Part shown: in pieces, positions 7,699-14,903 of the stretch
Layout of the letters: each line of letters opens with the position of its first letter
Position numbering within the stretch: the stretch's first letter is position 1
DNA from: JANQOH01 sp965242575
Lineage (GTDB): Bacteria > Pseudomonadota > Alphaproteobacteria > UBA7887
Length of the DNA: 64,000 nucleotides
Direction: 5' to 3'
Assembly: GCA_965242575.1 (NCBI GenBank)
Contig: OZ251461.1
Location: 1,984,001 to 2,048,000 of the forward strand
Position numbers and translations under genes: made by a program
The notes under the pieces: generated by a model
Told to the model about the DNA's origin: nothing
What the model saw: the letters and a program-made list of their open reading frames with translations, nothing else
The model's database searches: none

Positions 7699-8763
7699 AT
7701 GATCCGGTTCACGACCGGCGACATTCTCGGGGCGGATTGCGAGGCCCTGGTCAACACGGTGAACTGCGTCGGCGTGATGGGGCGCGGGGTGGCGCTCCAA
7801 TTCAAGAAGGCGTTCCCGGACAATTTCAAGGCCTACGCCGCCGCGTGCAAGCGCAGCGAGGTCGTTCCCGGGCGCATGTTCGTGTTCGATACGGGTTCGC
7901 TCGCCAACCCGCGCCTGATCGTCAATTTCCCGACCAAGCGGCATTGGCGGGCCAAAAGCCGAATCGAGGACATCGAGGCCGGATTGCGCGATCTCGCCTC
8001 CGTCGTCCGCACGCGCGGCGTCCGGTCGATGGCGCTGCCGCCGCTCGGCTGCGGCCTCGGCGGCCTTGAATGGAGCGCGGTCAAGCCGTGCATCGAGGCG
8101 GCCTTGAGCGGCCTCGACGACCTCCATGTCGTCGCGTTCGAGCCCAAGGGCGCGCCGGAAGCGCGTGCGATGGCCCGCCACCGGCGAGCGCCGGGAATGA
8201 CCGCCGGACGAGCGGCGCTGGTGGAGTTGATGGACCGCTATCGGAGCGTCCTGCTCGACCCGTTCATTACCCTGCTGGAAGTGCAGAAACTCATGTATTT
8301 CATGCAGGTCGCCGGCGAACCCCTGAAATTGAAATACGCGAAGGCGGGATACGGCCCCTACGCGGAAAATCTGCGCCACGTTCTCAACGACATCGAAGGG
8401 CATTACGTCGTCGGATACGCCGACGGGGGAGACTCGCCCGACAAACCGCTCGAGGCGGTTCCCGCCGCCGTCGCGAAGGCGAAGGCGTTTCTGGAGCGCC
8501 GGCCCGAGTCGCGGGCGCGCTTCGACAAGGTCGTGGAGCTGGTCGAGGGCTTCGAGTCGGGCTTCGGGCTCGAGCTCCTCGCGACCGTCCATTGGGTGCT
8601 GACCCGCGAAACCCCGGCGACCCTGGACGGCGCCATCGCGCGAATCCACGCCTGGAGCGCGCGGAAGAGGGGCTTCACGCCGCGCCAGATCCGGCTCGCG
8701 GCGGACAGGCTCGCGGCGCGGAGCTGGACCGGCGCGCCGTCGCTGGGACCGGCGCCGTCGTGA
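7699..8763 (+). CDS. darG: DarG-type macrodomain antitoxin (DNA ADP-ribosyl glycohydrolase)
   Basis: DarG removes ADP-ribose from DNA and also binds DarT. The N-terminal macrodomain (about residues 1-155) shows TGDILGADCEALVNTVNCVG, GVMGRGVALQFKKAFP and PPLGCGLGGLEW, all ADP-ribose-binding motifs of the family. The C-terminal part (about 170-354; DPFITLLEVQKLMYFMQ, KYGPY-like AGYGPYAENLRHVL) is the DUF4065-like DarT-binding region. GGGAGGG precedes the ATG at 7699 with good spacing. Length and order, toxin first, fit known DarTG operons. Both genes look intact, so the module may be active. Confidence 0.92.
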   Translation: MIRFTTGDILGADCEALVNTVNCVGVMGRGVALQFKKAFPDNFKAYAAACKRSEVVPGRMFVFDTGSLANPRLIVNFPTKRHWRAKSRIEDIEAGLRDLASVVRTRGVRSMALPPLGCGLGGLEWSAVKPCIEAALSGLDDLHVVAFEPKGAPEARAMARHRRAPGMTAGRAALVELMDRYRSVLLDPFITLLEVQKLMYFMQVAGEPLKLKYAKAGYGPYAENLRHVLNDIEGHYVVGYADGGDSPDKPLEAVPAAVAKAKAFLERRPESRARFDKVVELVEGFESGFGLELLATVHWVLTRETPATLDGAIARIHAWSARKRGFTPRQIRLAADRLAARSWTGAPSLGPAPS

Positions 8764-8894
8764 AGCCGCGTTCGAATTGCGCGAGCGGCCCGGTTTCGCG
8801 GCGCGCCGTTCTCGGCGGCGGCGCGGCGGCGTTCATGGATCGCCACCGGGCCGAGCGCATCGCCGGCGAGGACGGCGGGGATGGCCGCGCCTGA
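8760..8894 (+). pseudogene. Chimeric leader fragment: phoX-like Tat leader joined to rnc pieces
   Basis: An open frame from GTG at 8760 reads VKPRSN...GPVSRRAVLGGGAAA. It matches the leader of the PhoX-like gene at 10614 at about 60 of 72 bases by eye, including a 25-base identical run. After about 8825 it switches to sequence like an internal part of rnc (6684-6725; AAFIDCHWAGRIA in rnc versus AAFMDRHRAERIA here), and then to the 47-bp rnc-end repeat, stopping at TGA 8892-8894. It is a recombination scar rather than a gene. It overlaps the darG stop in GTGA. Confidence 0.65.
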
Positions 8895-8901
8895 CGCCGG
8901 C
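8855..8901 (+). repeat. 47-bp direct repeat, right copy (contains working era start)
   Basis: Identical to 6938-6984. The ATG at 8881 inside this copy starts era, and the sequence upstream of that ATG is the duplicated rnc 3' end. Confidence 0.95.
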
Positions 8902-9816
8902 GCGGCGGAGACCCGCTGCGGCTTCGCCGCCCTGATCGGCGCGCCCAACGCCGGCAAGTCCACCCTGCTCAACCGCATGGTGGGGACCAAAGTGTCCATC
9001 GTGACGCCGAAGGCGCAGACGACGCGCAACCGCGTGGTGGGAATCGCCGCGTTCGGGAGCGCGCAGATCGCGTTCGTCGACACGCCCGGCGTGTTCGCGC
9101 CGCGCGGGCGCCTCCACCGGGCGATGGTGCGCGCCGCGTGGGACGGCGCGCGCGGCGCCGATGCGGCGGTGCTGGTGGTCGATTCCCGGCGCGGGCTCGA
9201 CGCGGCCGCGCGGCGGATCCTCGACGGCGCGGCGGCGAGGAGCCTGGCGCTCACCCTGGCGTTGAACAAGATCGACCTCGTCGACCGCCGCCGGCTGCTG
9301 GGGCTGGCGGCGGCGTTCGCCGAGCGCCGGCGCGCCGACGGCGCCGCGCTGGTGGGCGGCGCGTTCATGATCTCGGCGCTGACCGGCGACGGGGTGGCGG
9401 ACCTGCGCGCGGCGCTCGCCCGGGCGATGCCGCCGGGGCCGTGGCTCTACCCGCCGGACCAAGCGGCGGACGCGCCGCTCCGCCTGCTGGCGGCCGAGAT
9501 CACGCGCGAGAAATTGTTCATGCGCCTCGACCGCGAACTGCCCTACGCGGCGGCGGTGGAGACCGAGTCGTGGACCGAGCGCAAGGACGGCTCGGCGCGC
9601 ATCGACCAGGCGATCCTGGTCCGCCGCGCGAGCCAGCGGGCCATCGTCCTCGGCGCCGGCGGGCGGCGCGTCAAGGCGATCGGCGAGAGCGCCCGCGCCG
9701 AGCTGGAGCGCCTGTTCGACCGCCGCGTCCACCTGTTCCTGCGCGTCAAGCTGCGCGGCGACTGGCAGGAGGACCCGGCGCGCTACCGCGCCCTCGGCCT
9801 CGACTACGACGCTTAG
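8881..9816 (+). CDS. era: GTPase Era
   Basis: Era is an essential GTPase that binds the 3' end of 16S rRNA during 30S assembly. G1 is GAPNAGKST (about residues 20-28), followed by G3 DTPG, G4 NKID and G5 SAL. The C-terminal KH domain has the ILVRRASQRAIVLGAGG and RRVKAIGESARAELE segments and ends with LFLRVKLRGDWQEDPARYR, as in Era. The 311 residues are the normal length. The start lies in the duplicated rnc tail. Transcription from the upstream operon must now pass through darTG, or era must have its own promoter; I cannot identify one. Confidence 0.96.
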   Translation: MAAPDAGAAETRCGFAALIGAPNAGKSTLLNRMVGTKVSIVTPKAQTTRNRVVGIAAFGSAQIAFVDTPGVFAPRGRLHRAMVRAAWDGARGADAAVLVVDSRRGLDAAARRILDGAAARSLALTLALNKIDLVDRRRLLGLAAAFAERRRADGAALVGGAFMISALTGDGVADLRAALARAMPPGPWLYPPDQAADAPLRLLAAEITREKLFMRLDRELPYAAAVETESWTERKDGSARIDQAILVRRASQRAIVLGAGGRRVKAIGESARAELERLFDRRVHLFLRVKLRGDWQEDPARYRALGLDYDA

Positions 9817-9831
9817 GGCCGGGGCGCCGCC

Positions 9832-10617
9832 GTGGAATGGAGCGACGACGCCGTGGTCCTGTCGGCGCGGCGGCATGGCGAGTCCGCCCTCGTCGTCCGC
9901 GTGCTGACCCGCGAGCGCGGCCGGCATGCGGGGCTGGCGCGCGGCGGCGCGGGCCGGCGGCGGCGCGCCGCGTGGGAGCCGGGGAACCGCTTGCGCTGCC
10001 GCTGGCGCGCCCGCCTCGCCGACCAGCTGGGCGCGTTTTCGGCCGAGGTCGAGCGCGCCCGCGCGGCGCGGCTGTTCGGCGACCCCGGCCGCCTCGCCGC
10101 GCTCGGCGCCGCCTGCGCCGCCTGCGACGCGGCGCTGCCCGAGCGCGCGCCGCATCCGGCGCTGTTCGACGCGCTGGAGGCGCTGCTCGACGGCCTGGAG
10201 GCGCCGGGCGGCCCGGAGGTCTGGGCCTGCGCCTACGTCGCCTGGGAGGTGGGGTTGCTGGCGGAACTGGGGTTCGCGCTGGCTCTCGACCGCTGCGCGG
10301 CGACCGGCGCGCGCGAGGATTTGCGCTGGGTGTCGCCGCGCAGCGGGCGCGCGGTTTCCGGCGCCGCGGGCGCGCCCTGGGCGGCGCGGCTGCTGCCGCT
10401 GCCGGGCTTCCTGTCCGGCGCGGCGGCGCCGAGCCTCGCCGAGGCGCGCGCGGGCTTGCGCCTGACCGGCCATTTCCTGGTCCGCCACGCCTTCCCCCGC
10501 GGCGCCCCCGCCGCCCGCGCCCGCCTCGCCGCCTGGCTCGCGGCGGCGGACGAGACCCGCGATGGACCGCAGTCCACCGCACCGGGAAACCCGTCGTCGG
10601 AAGGGGCGTCGTCATGA
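9832..10617 (+). CDS. recO: DNA repair protein RecO
   Basis: RecO anneals single-stranded DNA and, with RecR, loads RecA in RecF-pathway gap repair. The N-terminal OB fold starts MEWSDDAVVLSARRHGESAL, typical of alphaproteobacterial RecO. The helical C-terminal domain contains AYVAWEVGLLAELGF and LDRCAATGAREDLRWVSPRSGRAV. The GTG at 9832 lies 15 bases after the era stop. The protein has 261 residues; the last ~25 (DETRDGPQ onward) look unconserved. Its TGA overlaps the next ATG. Part of its WEVGLL segment recurs at 7001-7040. Confidence 0.9.
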   Translation: MEWSDDAVVLSARRHGESALVVRVLTRERGRHAGLARGGAGRRRRAAWEPGNRLRCRWRARLADQLGAFSAEVERARAARLFGDPGRLAALGAACAACDAALPERAPHPALFDALEALLDGLEAPGGPEVWACAYVAWEVGLLAELGFALALDRCAATGAREDLRWVSPRSGRAVSGAAGAPWAARLLPLPGFLSGAAAPSLAEARAGLRLTGHFLVRHAFPRGAPAARARLAAWLAAADETRDGPQSTAPGNPSSEGASS

Positions 10618-12374
10618 AACGACATTCGAATCCCGCGGGCGGTCCGGTTTCGCGGCGCGCCGTTCTCGCCGGCGGCGCGGCTACGGCGGCGGCGGGAGTG
10701 TTCGGCGCGCGCTGGGCGCCCGCCGGAGCCGCCGGCGCGCCGCTCGTCGGTTTCGCGCCGGTGCGCCGCGCGGAGGGCGGCGGGCCGAACCCCGCCATTT
10801 CGCCGGATTACCGTTACAGCGTAACGATCCCGTGGGGCGCGCCGCTCGAGCCGGGCGGACCGCCGGGCGCCGGGGACCCGGAGCGGCGGATAGGGATCGG
10901 CCATGACGGGATGACCTTCTTCCCTTTCGCGGACGGCGCGGAGGGCAACCGGCGCGGGCTGCTGGCGGTCAACCACGAGTTCGGGACCAACGCCCGCGTC
11001 CTCGGCAAGCCCATGCCGGAGAGCGCCGCCGAGACGCGCGCGGCGCAGGCCGCCATCGGCGCCTCGATCATCGAGATCGCGGAGAGCGAATTCGGCGTCT
11101 GGCGCACGGTCCCGAGCCGGTTCGCGCGGCGAATCCACCCCGGCACGCCGGTCGCCTTCTCCGGGCCGGCGGCCGGGAGTCCGCTTCTGGCGACCCCCTC
11201 CGGCGCGCCGCCCGCGGGCACGCTCAACAATTGCGCCGATGGCGCGACGCCGTGGCGCACATGGCTGACTTGCGAGGAGAACTTCCCCCATTACTTCGGC
11301 GCGCGCGACGGCTTCGCGGCGGACCCGCGGCAGGCGCGCTACGGGCTGAAGGGCGGCCGGTCGCGCTACGGGTGGGAGGCGTTCGACCCGCGGTTCGACC
11401 TTGCCGACCCCGCCCACGCCAACGAAGCGAACCGGTTCGGCTGGGCGGTGGAGATCGACCCGTTCGACCCCGCGGCCCTGCCGGTCAAGCGGACCGCGCT
11501 CGGGCGCTTCAAGCACGAAGGCGCGGCGGTCGTCGTCGGCGCCGGCGGCCGCGCCGTCGTCTATATGGGCGACGACGAGCGCTTCGGCTACGTCTTCAAA
11601 TTCGTCTCCGCCGATGATTGGGAGGCGATGCGGGCGCGCGGCGAAAGCCCGCTCGACCGGGGAACCCTCTACGCCGCCCGGTTCGACTCCGGCGGCATGG
11701 GCGCGTGGCTGGCGCTCGACGCGGCCGACCCGGCGATCCGCCGCGCCGGCCTGGCGACGCAGGCGGAGGTTCTGGCCTTCGCGCGCCTCGCCGCCGATGC
11801 GGCGGGGGCGACGCCGATGGATCGGCCCGAATGGGCAACCGCCGCGCCGGACGGCCACGTCTTTCTGGCGTTGACCAACAACGGCGCGCGGCGCCGGGCC
11901 GACGCCGCCAACCCGATGGCCCCCAACCCCGACGGCCACATCCTCCGCTGGCGCGACGCCGGAGACCCGACGGGCCGCGCGTTCGCGTGGGAGATCTTCC
12001 GCGCCGCCGCCGACACGCACGGGACGGAGGAGTCCTTCTCCGACCCGGACGGCCTGCGCGCCGACCCGGACGGGCGGCTGTTCATCGAGACCGACGGCGG
12101 CCAGAAGGACGGCCTCAACAACCAATTGCTGGTGGCGGACACGCGCGCCGGCGCGATCCGGCGGTTGTTCACCGGCGTTCCGGGGTGCGAGATCACCGGT
12201 TTGGCGGCGACTCCCGACCGGCGCACGTTGTTCGTCAACGTCCAGCACCCCGGCGAAGGCGACCCGGCGTTGACCAACTTCCCGGTCGCGAACCCGGTCC
12301 CCGACGGCGTCACCGCCCCGCGCGACGCCACCGTCGTCATTACCCGCAAGGACGGCGGGGTTGTGGGGTCATGA
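10614..12374 (+). CDS. PhoX-like (DUF839) Tat-exported phosphatase family protein
   Basis: A twin-arginine leader (SRRAVLAGGAATAAAGVFGA) directs export in folded form. The body has the DUF839 pattern: LLAVNHEFG, CADGATPWRTWLTCEENF, FKHEGAAVVV, VYMGDDERFGYVFKFV, FLALTNN and DPDGLRADPDGRLFIETDGG. PhoX enzymes are calcium/iron-dependent alkaline phosphatases. Many DUF839 members are uncharacterised, so phosphatase activity is inferred from family. The 586 residues are near family length. The ATG overlaps the recO stop in ATGA, so it may be cotranscribed with recO. A copy of its leader sequence lies at 8760-8830. Confidence 0.85.
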   Translation: MKRHSNPAGGPVSRRAVLAGGAATAAAGVFGARWAPAGAAGAPLVGFAPVRRAEGGGPNPAISPDYRYSVTIPWGAPLEPGGPPGAGDPERRIGIGHDGMTFFPFADGAEGNRRGLLAVNHEFGTNARVLGKPMPESAAETRAAQAAIGASIIEIAESEFGVWRTVPSRFARRIHPGTPVAFSGPAAGSPLLATPSGAPPAGTLNNCADGATPWRTWLTCEENFPHYFGARDGFAADPRQARYGLKGGRSRYGWEAFDPRFDLADPAHANEANRFGWAVEIDPFDPAALPVKRTALGRFKHEGAAVVVGAGGRAVVYMGDDERFGYVFKFVSADDWEAMRARGESPLDRGTLYAARFDSGGMGAWLALDAADPAIRRAGLATQAEVLAFARLAADAAGATPMDRPEWATAAPDGHVFLALTNNGARRRADAANPMAPNPDGHILRWRDAGDPTGRAFAWEIFRAAADTHGTEESFSDPDGLRADPDGRLFIETDGGQKDGLNNQLLVADTRAGAIRRLFTGVPGCEITGLAATPDRRTLFVNVQHPGEGDPALTNFPVANPVPDGVTAPRDATVVITRKDGGVVGS

Positions 12375-12610
12375 CGCGGTATCGGGATCGGATTCCGCGC
12401 CGAAAGGTTCATGTCGCGAACACGTAGTTTATCCGCCGTCGGCGCCACACGATCTGTCCGGACCACGCCCTTTTGTTCTGAATTCCGCGCGCCCCGTTGG
12501 AGCGGCTTGCGCGTCGCGATTCGGCGAAAGATTCCGGGAGCGCCGGCCTCCGCCGGCGAACTCGCGAAGCGATTCGCATACGCGACTCCACCGGGGGAGG
12601 CGGCCGCGCC

Positions 12611-12641
12611 AACGTCCGGCGCCGCGAGGGCGCCGGACGTT
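12611..12641. terminator. Perfect 13-bp hairpin between convergent genes
   Basis: AACGTCCGGCGCC is followed by a 5-base loop and its exact reverse complement. It lies 21 bases past the stop of the minus-strand SMP-30-like gene and about 240 bases past the plus-strand PhoX-like gene. No clear U-run follows on either strand; TCCCGCTTCTTC follows on the plus strand. The rest of 12375-12662 shows no gene. Confidence 0.6.
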
Positions 12642-12662
12642 CCCGCTTCTTCGCGCTGCGCG

Positions 12663-13808
12663 TCAGGTGATGTGCGCGCCGCGGGTCTCCACATAGACGG
12701 CGTAGAGCGACTGGCTGCCGGTCATGAACAGCCGGTTGCGCTTGGTCCCGCCGAAGCACACGTTCGAGCAGATCTCCGGCAGGCGGATGTGGCCGATCCG
12801 GTCGCCGTTCGGCGCGAAGACGTGCACGCCGTCGTAACCGTCGCCGACCCAGCCCGCCGACGCCCAGACGTTGCCGTCCTCGTCGCAGCGGATGCCGTCG
12901 GCGAAGCCCTTCTTGCCGTCCATCTCCATCGACGCGAACTCGCGGCCGTTCTTCAGCATCCCGCCGTCGACGTCGAAGGCCAGGATGTTCGGGCTGGCCT
13001 CGGGGTAGTGCGACGCGCCCGTGTCCGCCACGTAGAGCGTCTTGTAATCGTGCGAGAAGCACAGGCCGTTGGGCTTGAACGCCATGTCCGTCACCATCGC
13101 CACCGCGCCGGTCTGCGCGTCGACGCGATAGACCGCCTCCTTGCGGTAGGGCTGCGGCGAGCCGGTGTTGGCGCGGTTGCCCTCGTAGTTCATCAGCGAG
13201 CCGTAGCCCGGATCGGTGAACCAGATCGCGCCGTCGTCGGGGTGGACCACCGCGTCGTTGGGCGCGTTGAAGCCCTCGCCCTCGTAGCTGTCGGCGATGA
13301 CCGTCACCGAGCCGTCGTATTCGTAGCGGACGACGCGGCGGTTGCCGTGCTCGCAGGCGATCTGCCGCCCGGTGTAGTCGAACGTGTTGCCGTTCGAATT
13401 GCCCGACGGGTAGCGGAACATGCGCGAGACGTGGCCGTCCTCCTCGATCCAGCGCAGCTGCTCGTTGGCGGGGATGTCGCTCCACAGCAGGTAGCGCCCG
13501 ACGCCGTTCCACGCCGGGCCCTCGGCCCACATGGTGCCGCGGTGGAGGCGCAGGATCGGCGTGTTCCCCAGTTTGTACTTGAACCGCTTGTCGAGCGGGA
13601 CCACGTCCGGCTCGGGGTAGCGGACGGGTTCGGCGTCGGGGCCGAAATTGCGCGCGAACGCCTCGCCCGACATGGCGGTGACGCCGGCGACGGCCGTCGC
13701 CGCGGCGAGGAACGAACGCCGGCTCATGCGCTCCGGCGCGGCGGCCTCGGCGTCCCCGGCGGGCTTCTTCGCCAGGTCGACGAACTCGTATTCGATGGCT
13801 CTCGGCAT
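12663..13808 (-). CDS. SMP-30/gluconolactonase-family Tat-exported protein
   Basis: A six-bladed beta-propeller of the SMP-30/gluconolactonase/LRE type. Seen are TMWAEGPAWNGVGRYLLWSD (start of the propeller, with the metal-ligand Glu), FNAPNDAVVHPDDGAIWFTD (ligand Asn), FKPNGLCFSHDYKTLYVADT and GFADGIRCDEDGNVWAS (ligand Asp). Such enzymes hydrolyse sugar lactones or other esters; the substrate here is unknown. ATG at 13808 follows GGAGGGAGACTC, a strong ribosome site. The Tat motif (MSRRSFLAAATAVAGVTA) begins only at residue ~28, after a polar extension, which is unusual but seen in this family. Transcribed away from the Sel1-like gene. Confidence 0.88.
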   Translation of the reverse strand: MPRAIEYEFVDLAKKPAGDAEAAAPERMSRRSFLAAATAVAGVTAMSGEAFARNFGPDAEPVRYPEPDVVPLDKRFKYKLGNTPILRLHRGTMWAEGPAWNGVGRYLLWSDIPANEQLRWIEEDGHVSRMFRYPSGNSNGNTFDYTGRQIACEHGNRRVVRYEYDGSVTVIADSYEGEGFNAPNDAVVHPDDGAIWFTDPGYGSLMNYEGNRANTGSPQPYRKEAVYRVDAQTGAVAMVTDMAFKPNGLCFSHDYKTLYVADTGASHYPEASPNILAFDVDGGMLKNGREFASMEMDGKKGFADGIRCDEDGNVWASAGWVGDGYDGVHVFAPNGDRIGHIRLPEICSNVCFGGTKRNRLFMTGSQSLYAVYVETRGAHIT

Positions 13809-14007
13809 GAGTCTCCCTCCCTGTCGCCCGGATCCGTTGCAACGGCGGCCCGCCCGGCGACGCGGCGGACGCTCCCCCACGCGGCCGCGACGATACCGCC
13901 CCCTTTCCCGGCGCGCAACCGGCGCGGGTTGCCGCCGCGCCCGCCCCGGCCCTATGCTGCGGCCCTCGCGGAGAACGGCGCGGAGAAACGGGGCGCGGAG
14001 GCGGACG

Positions 14008-14430
14008 ATGGGATACGCGGCCAGGCTTGGATTGCCGGCGCTCGCGGTCGCGATGGCGGCGTGCGCGGCGGCGGCGGCGGAGTGCCCCAGGGGGCCGGAG
14101 GGCAACCTCTGCAAGGCGGAGAACGGCGACCCCATGGCGATGTACCTGGTCGGGCGCGAAGCTTACGCGGCGGGGCGCGAGAGCGGCGACCTGTCGGAGG
14201 CCCTCGACTGGGCGCGCAAGGCGCGCGACGCCGGCTACCGCGGCGGGCGGATGCTGCTCAAGATGGTCTACGTCCAGATGGGCGAGGGGACCCACCTCGA
14301 CTACGCGCAGGCGTGGCGCTGGCTCACCGGCGCGATAGAGGCCGGCGACGACTATCTGGAGACGTGGCGCGCCCGCCTCGAGACGCGCATGACCGAGGAG
14401 CAGCTCGCCCGGGCCCGGGCGCGGGAATAG
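14008..14430 (+). CDS. Secreted Sel1-repeat-like small protein
   Basis: The protein has 140 residues. A signal peptide (MGYAARLGLPALAVAMAACA) ends near Ala-rich AAAAE. The mature part resembles Sel1/TPR helices: DPMAMYLVGREAYAAGRESG, SEALDWARKARDAGYRGG, YAQAWRWLTGAIEAGDDYL. Sel1 proteins usually act as protein-protein scaffolds in the envelope. Its partner is unknown. It is the only plus-strand gene in the 12.6-16.7 kb oxidation cluster and converges with the cytochrome c gene 8 bases downstream. Confidence 0.7.
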   Translation: MGYAARLGLPALAVAMAACAAAAAECPRGPEGNLCKAENGDPMAMYLVGREAYAAGRESGDLSEALDWARKARDAGYRGGRMLLKMVYVQMGEGTHLDYAQAWRWLTGAIEAGDDYLETWRARLETRMTEEQLARARARE

Positions 14431-14438
14431 GCCGGGGG

Positions 14439-14819
14439 CTACTCCGCCGCCGCGTCGTCCTCCGGCGGCGGGTCGCGCAGTTCGACGAGCACGAATTCCG
14501 CCACCGCGGCCATCGTCTCCGGCTCCAGCACCCCGTCGAAGGTGGGCATGCCCCGGTCCTGCCGGCCGGCGATGAGCACCTCGACGAACTCGTCGGCGGT
14601 CAGCGCCGTCGTCCGCAGGTTCGCCGCGTAGCCTCCGTAGCCCGGCCCGCCGCGGCCATCGGCCTTGTGGCAGCTGCCGCAATTCTCCGCGAAGATCTCC
14701 GCCATGTCGCGGCGCGGGGCGCGGGTCTCCTCCGCCCCGGCCGGGGCGGAGAGGACGAACCCGGCGGCGAGCGCCGGGGCGGCGAAGAGGATGCGGCGGA
14801 CGGCGTCGCGCGTCGTCAT
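14439..14819 (-). CDS. Class I cytochrome c, periplasmic
   Basis: The protein has 126 residues and a signal peptide (about 1-29, ending PAGAEE). One haem site, CGSCH, lies in FAENCGSCHKADGRGGPG, with the distal Met ligand probably in RGMPTFDG. It lies about 80 bases downstream of the PQQ dehydrogenase on the same strand. It is therefore the natural candidate to carry electrons from reduced PQQ to the respiratory chain; that pairing is inferred from neighbourhood. The C-terminus is acidic. Confidence 0.88.
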   Translation of the reverse strand: MTTRDAVRRILFAAPALAAGFVLSAPAGAEETRAPRRDMAEIFAENCGSCHKADGRGGPGYGGYAANLRTTALTADEFVEVLIAGRQDRGMPTFDGVLEPETMAAVAEFVLVELRDPPPEDDAAAE

Positions 14820-14903
14820 GGGCGCCGGCTCCGGTATGCGGGGGGAAGGGCGCGGGCCGGCGCGCCCCGGGAGGGGTCGCCGGCCCGCGTTTCGGTCGTC
14901 CGC

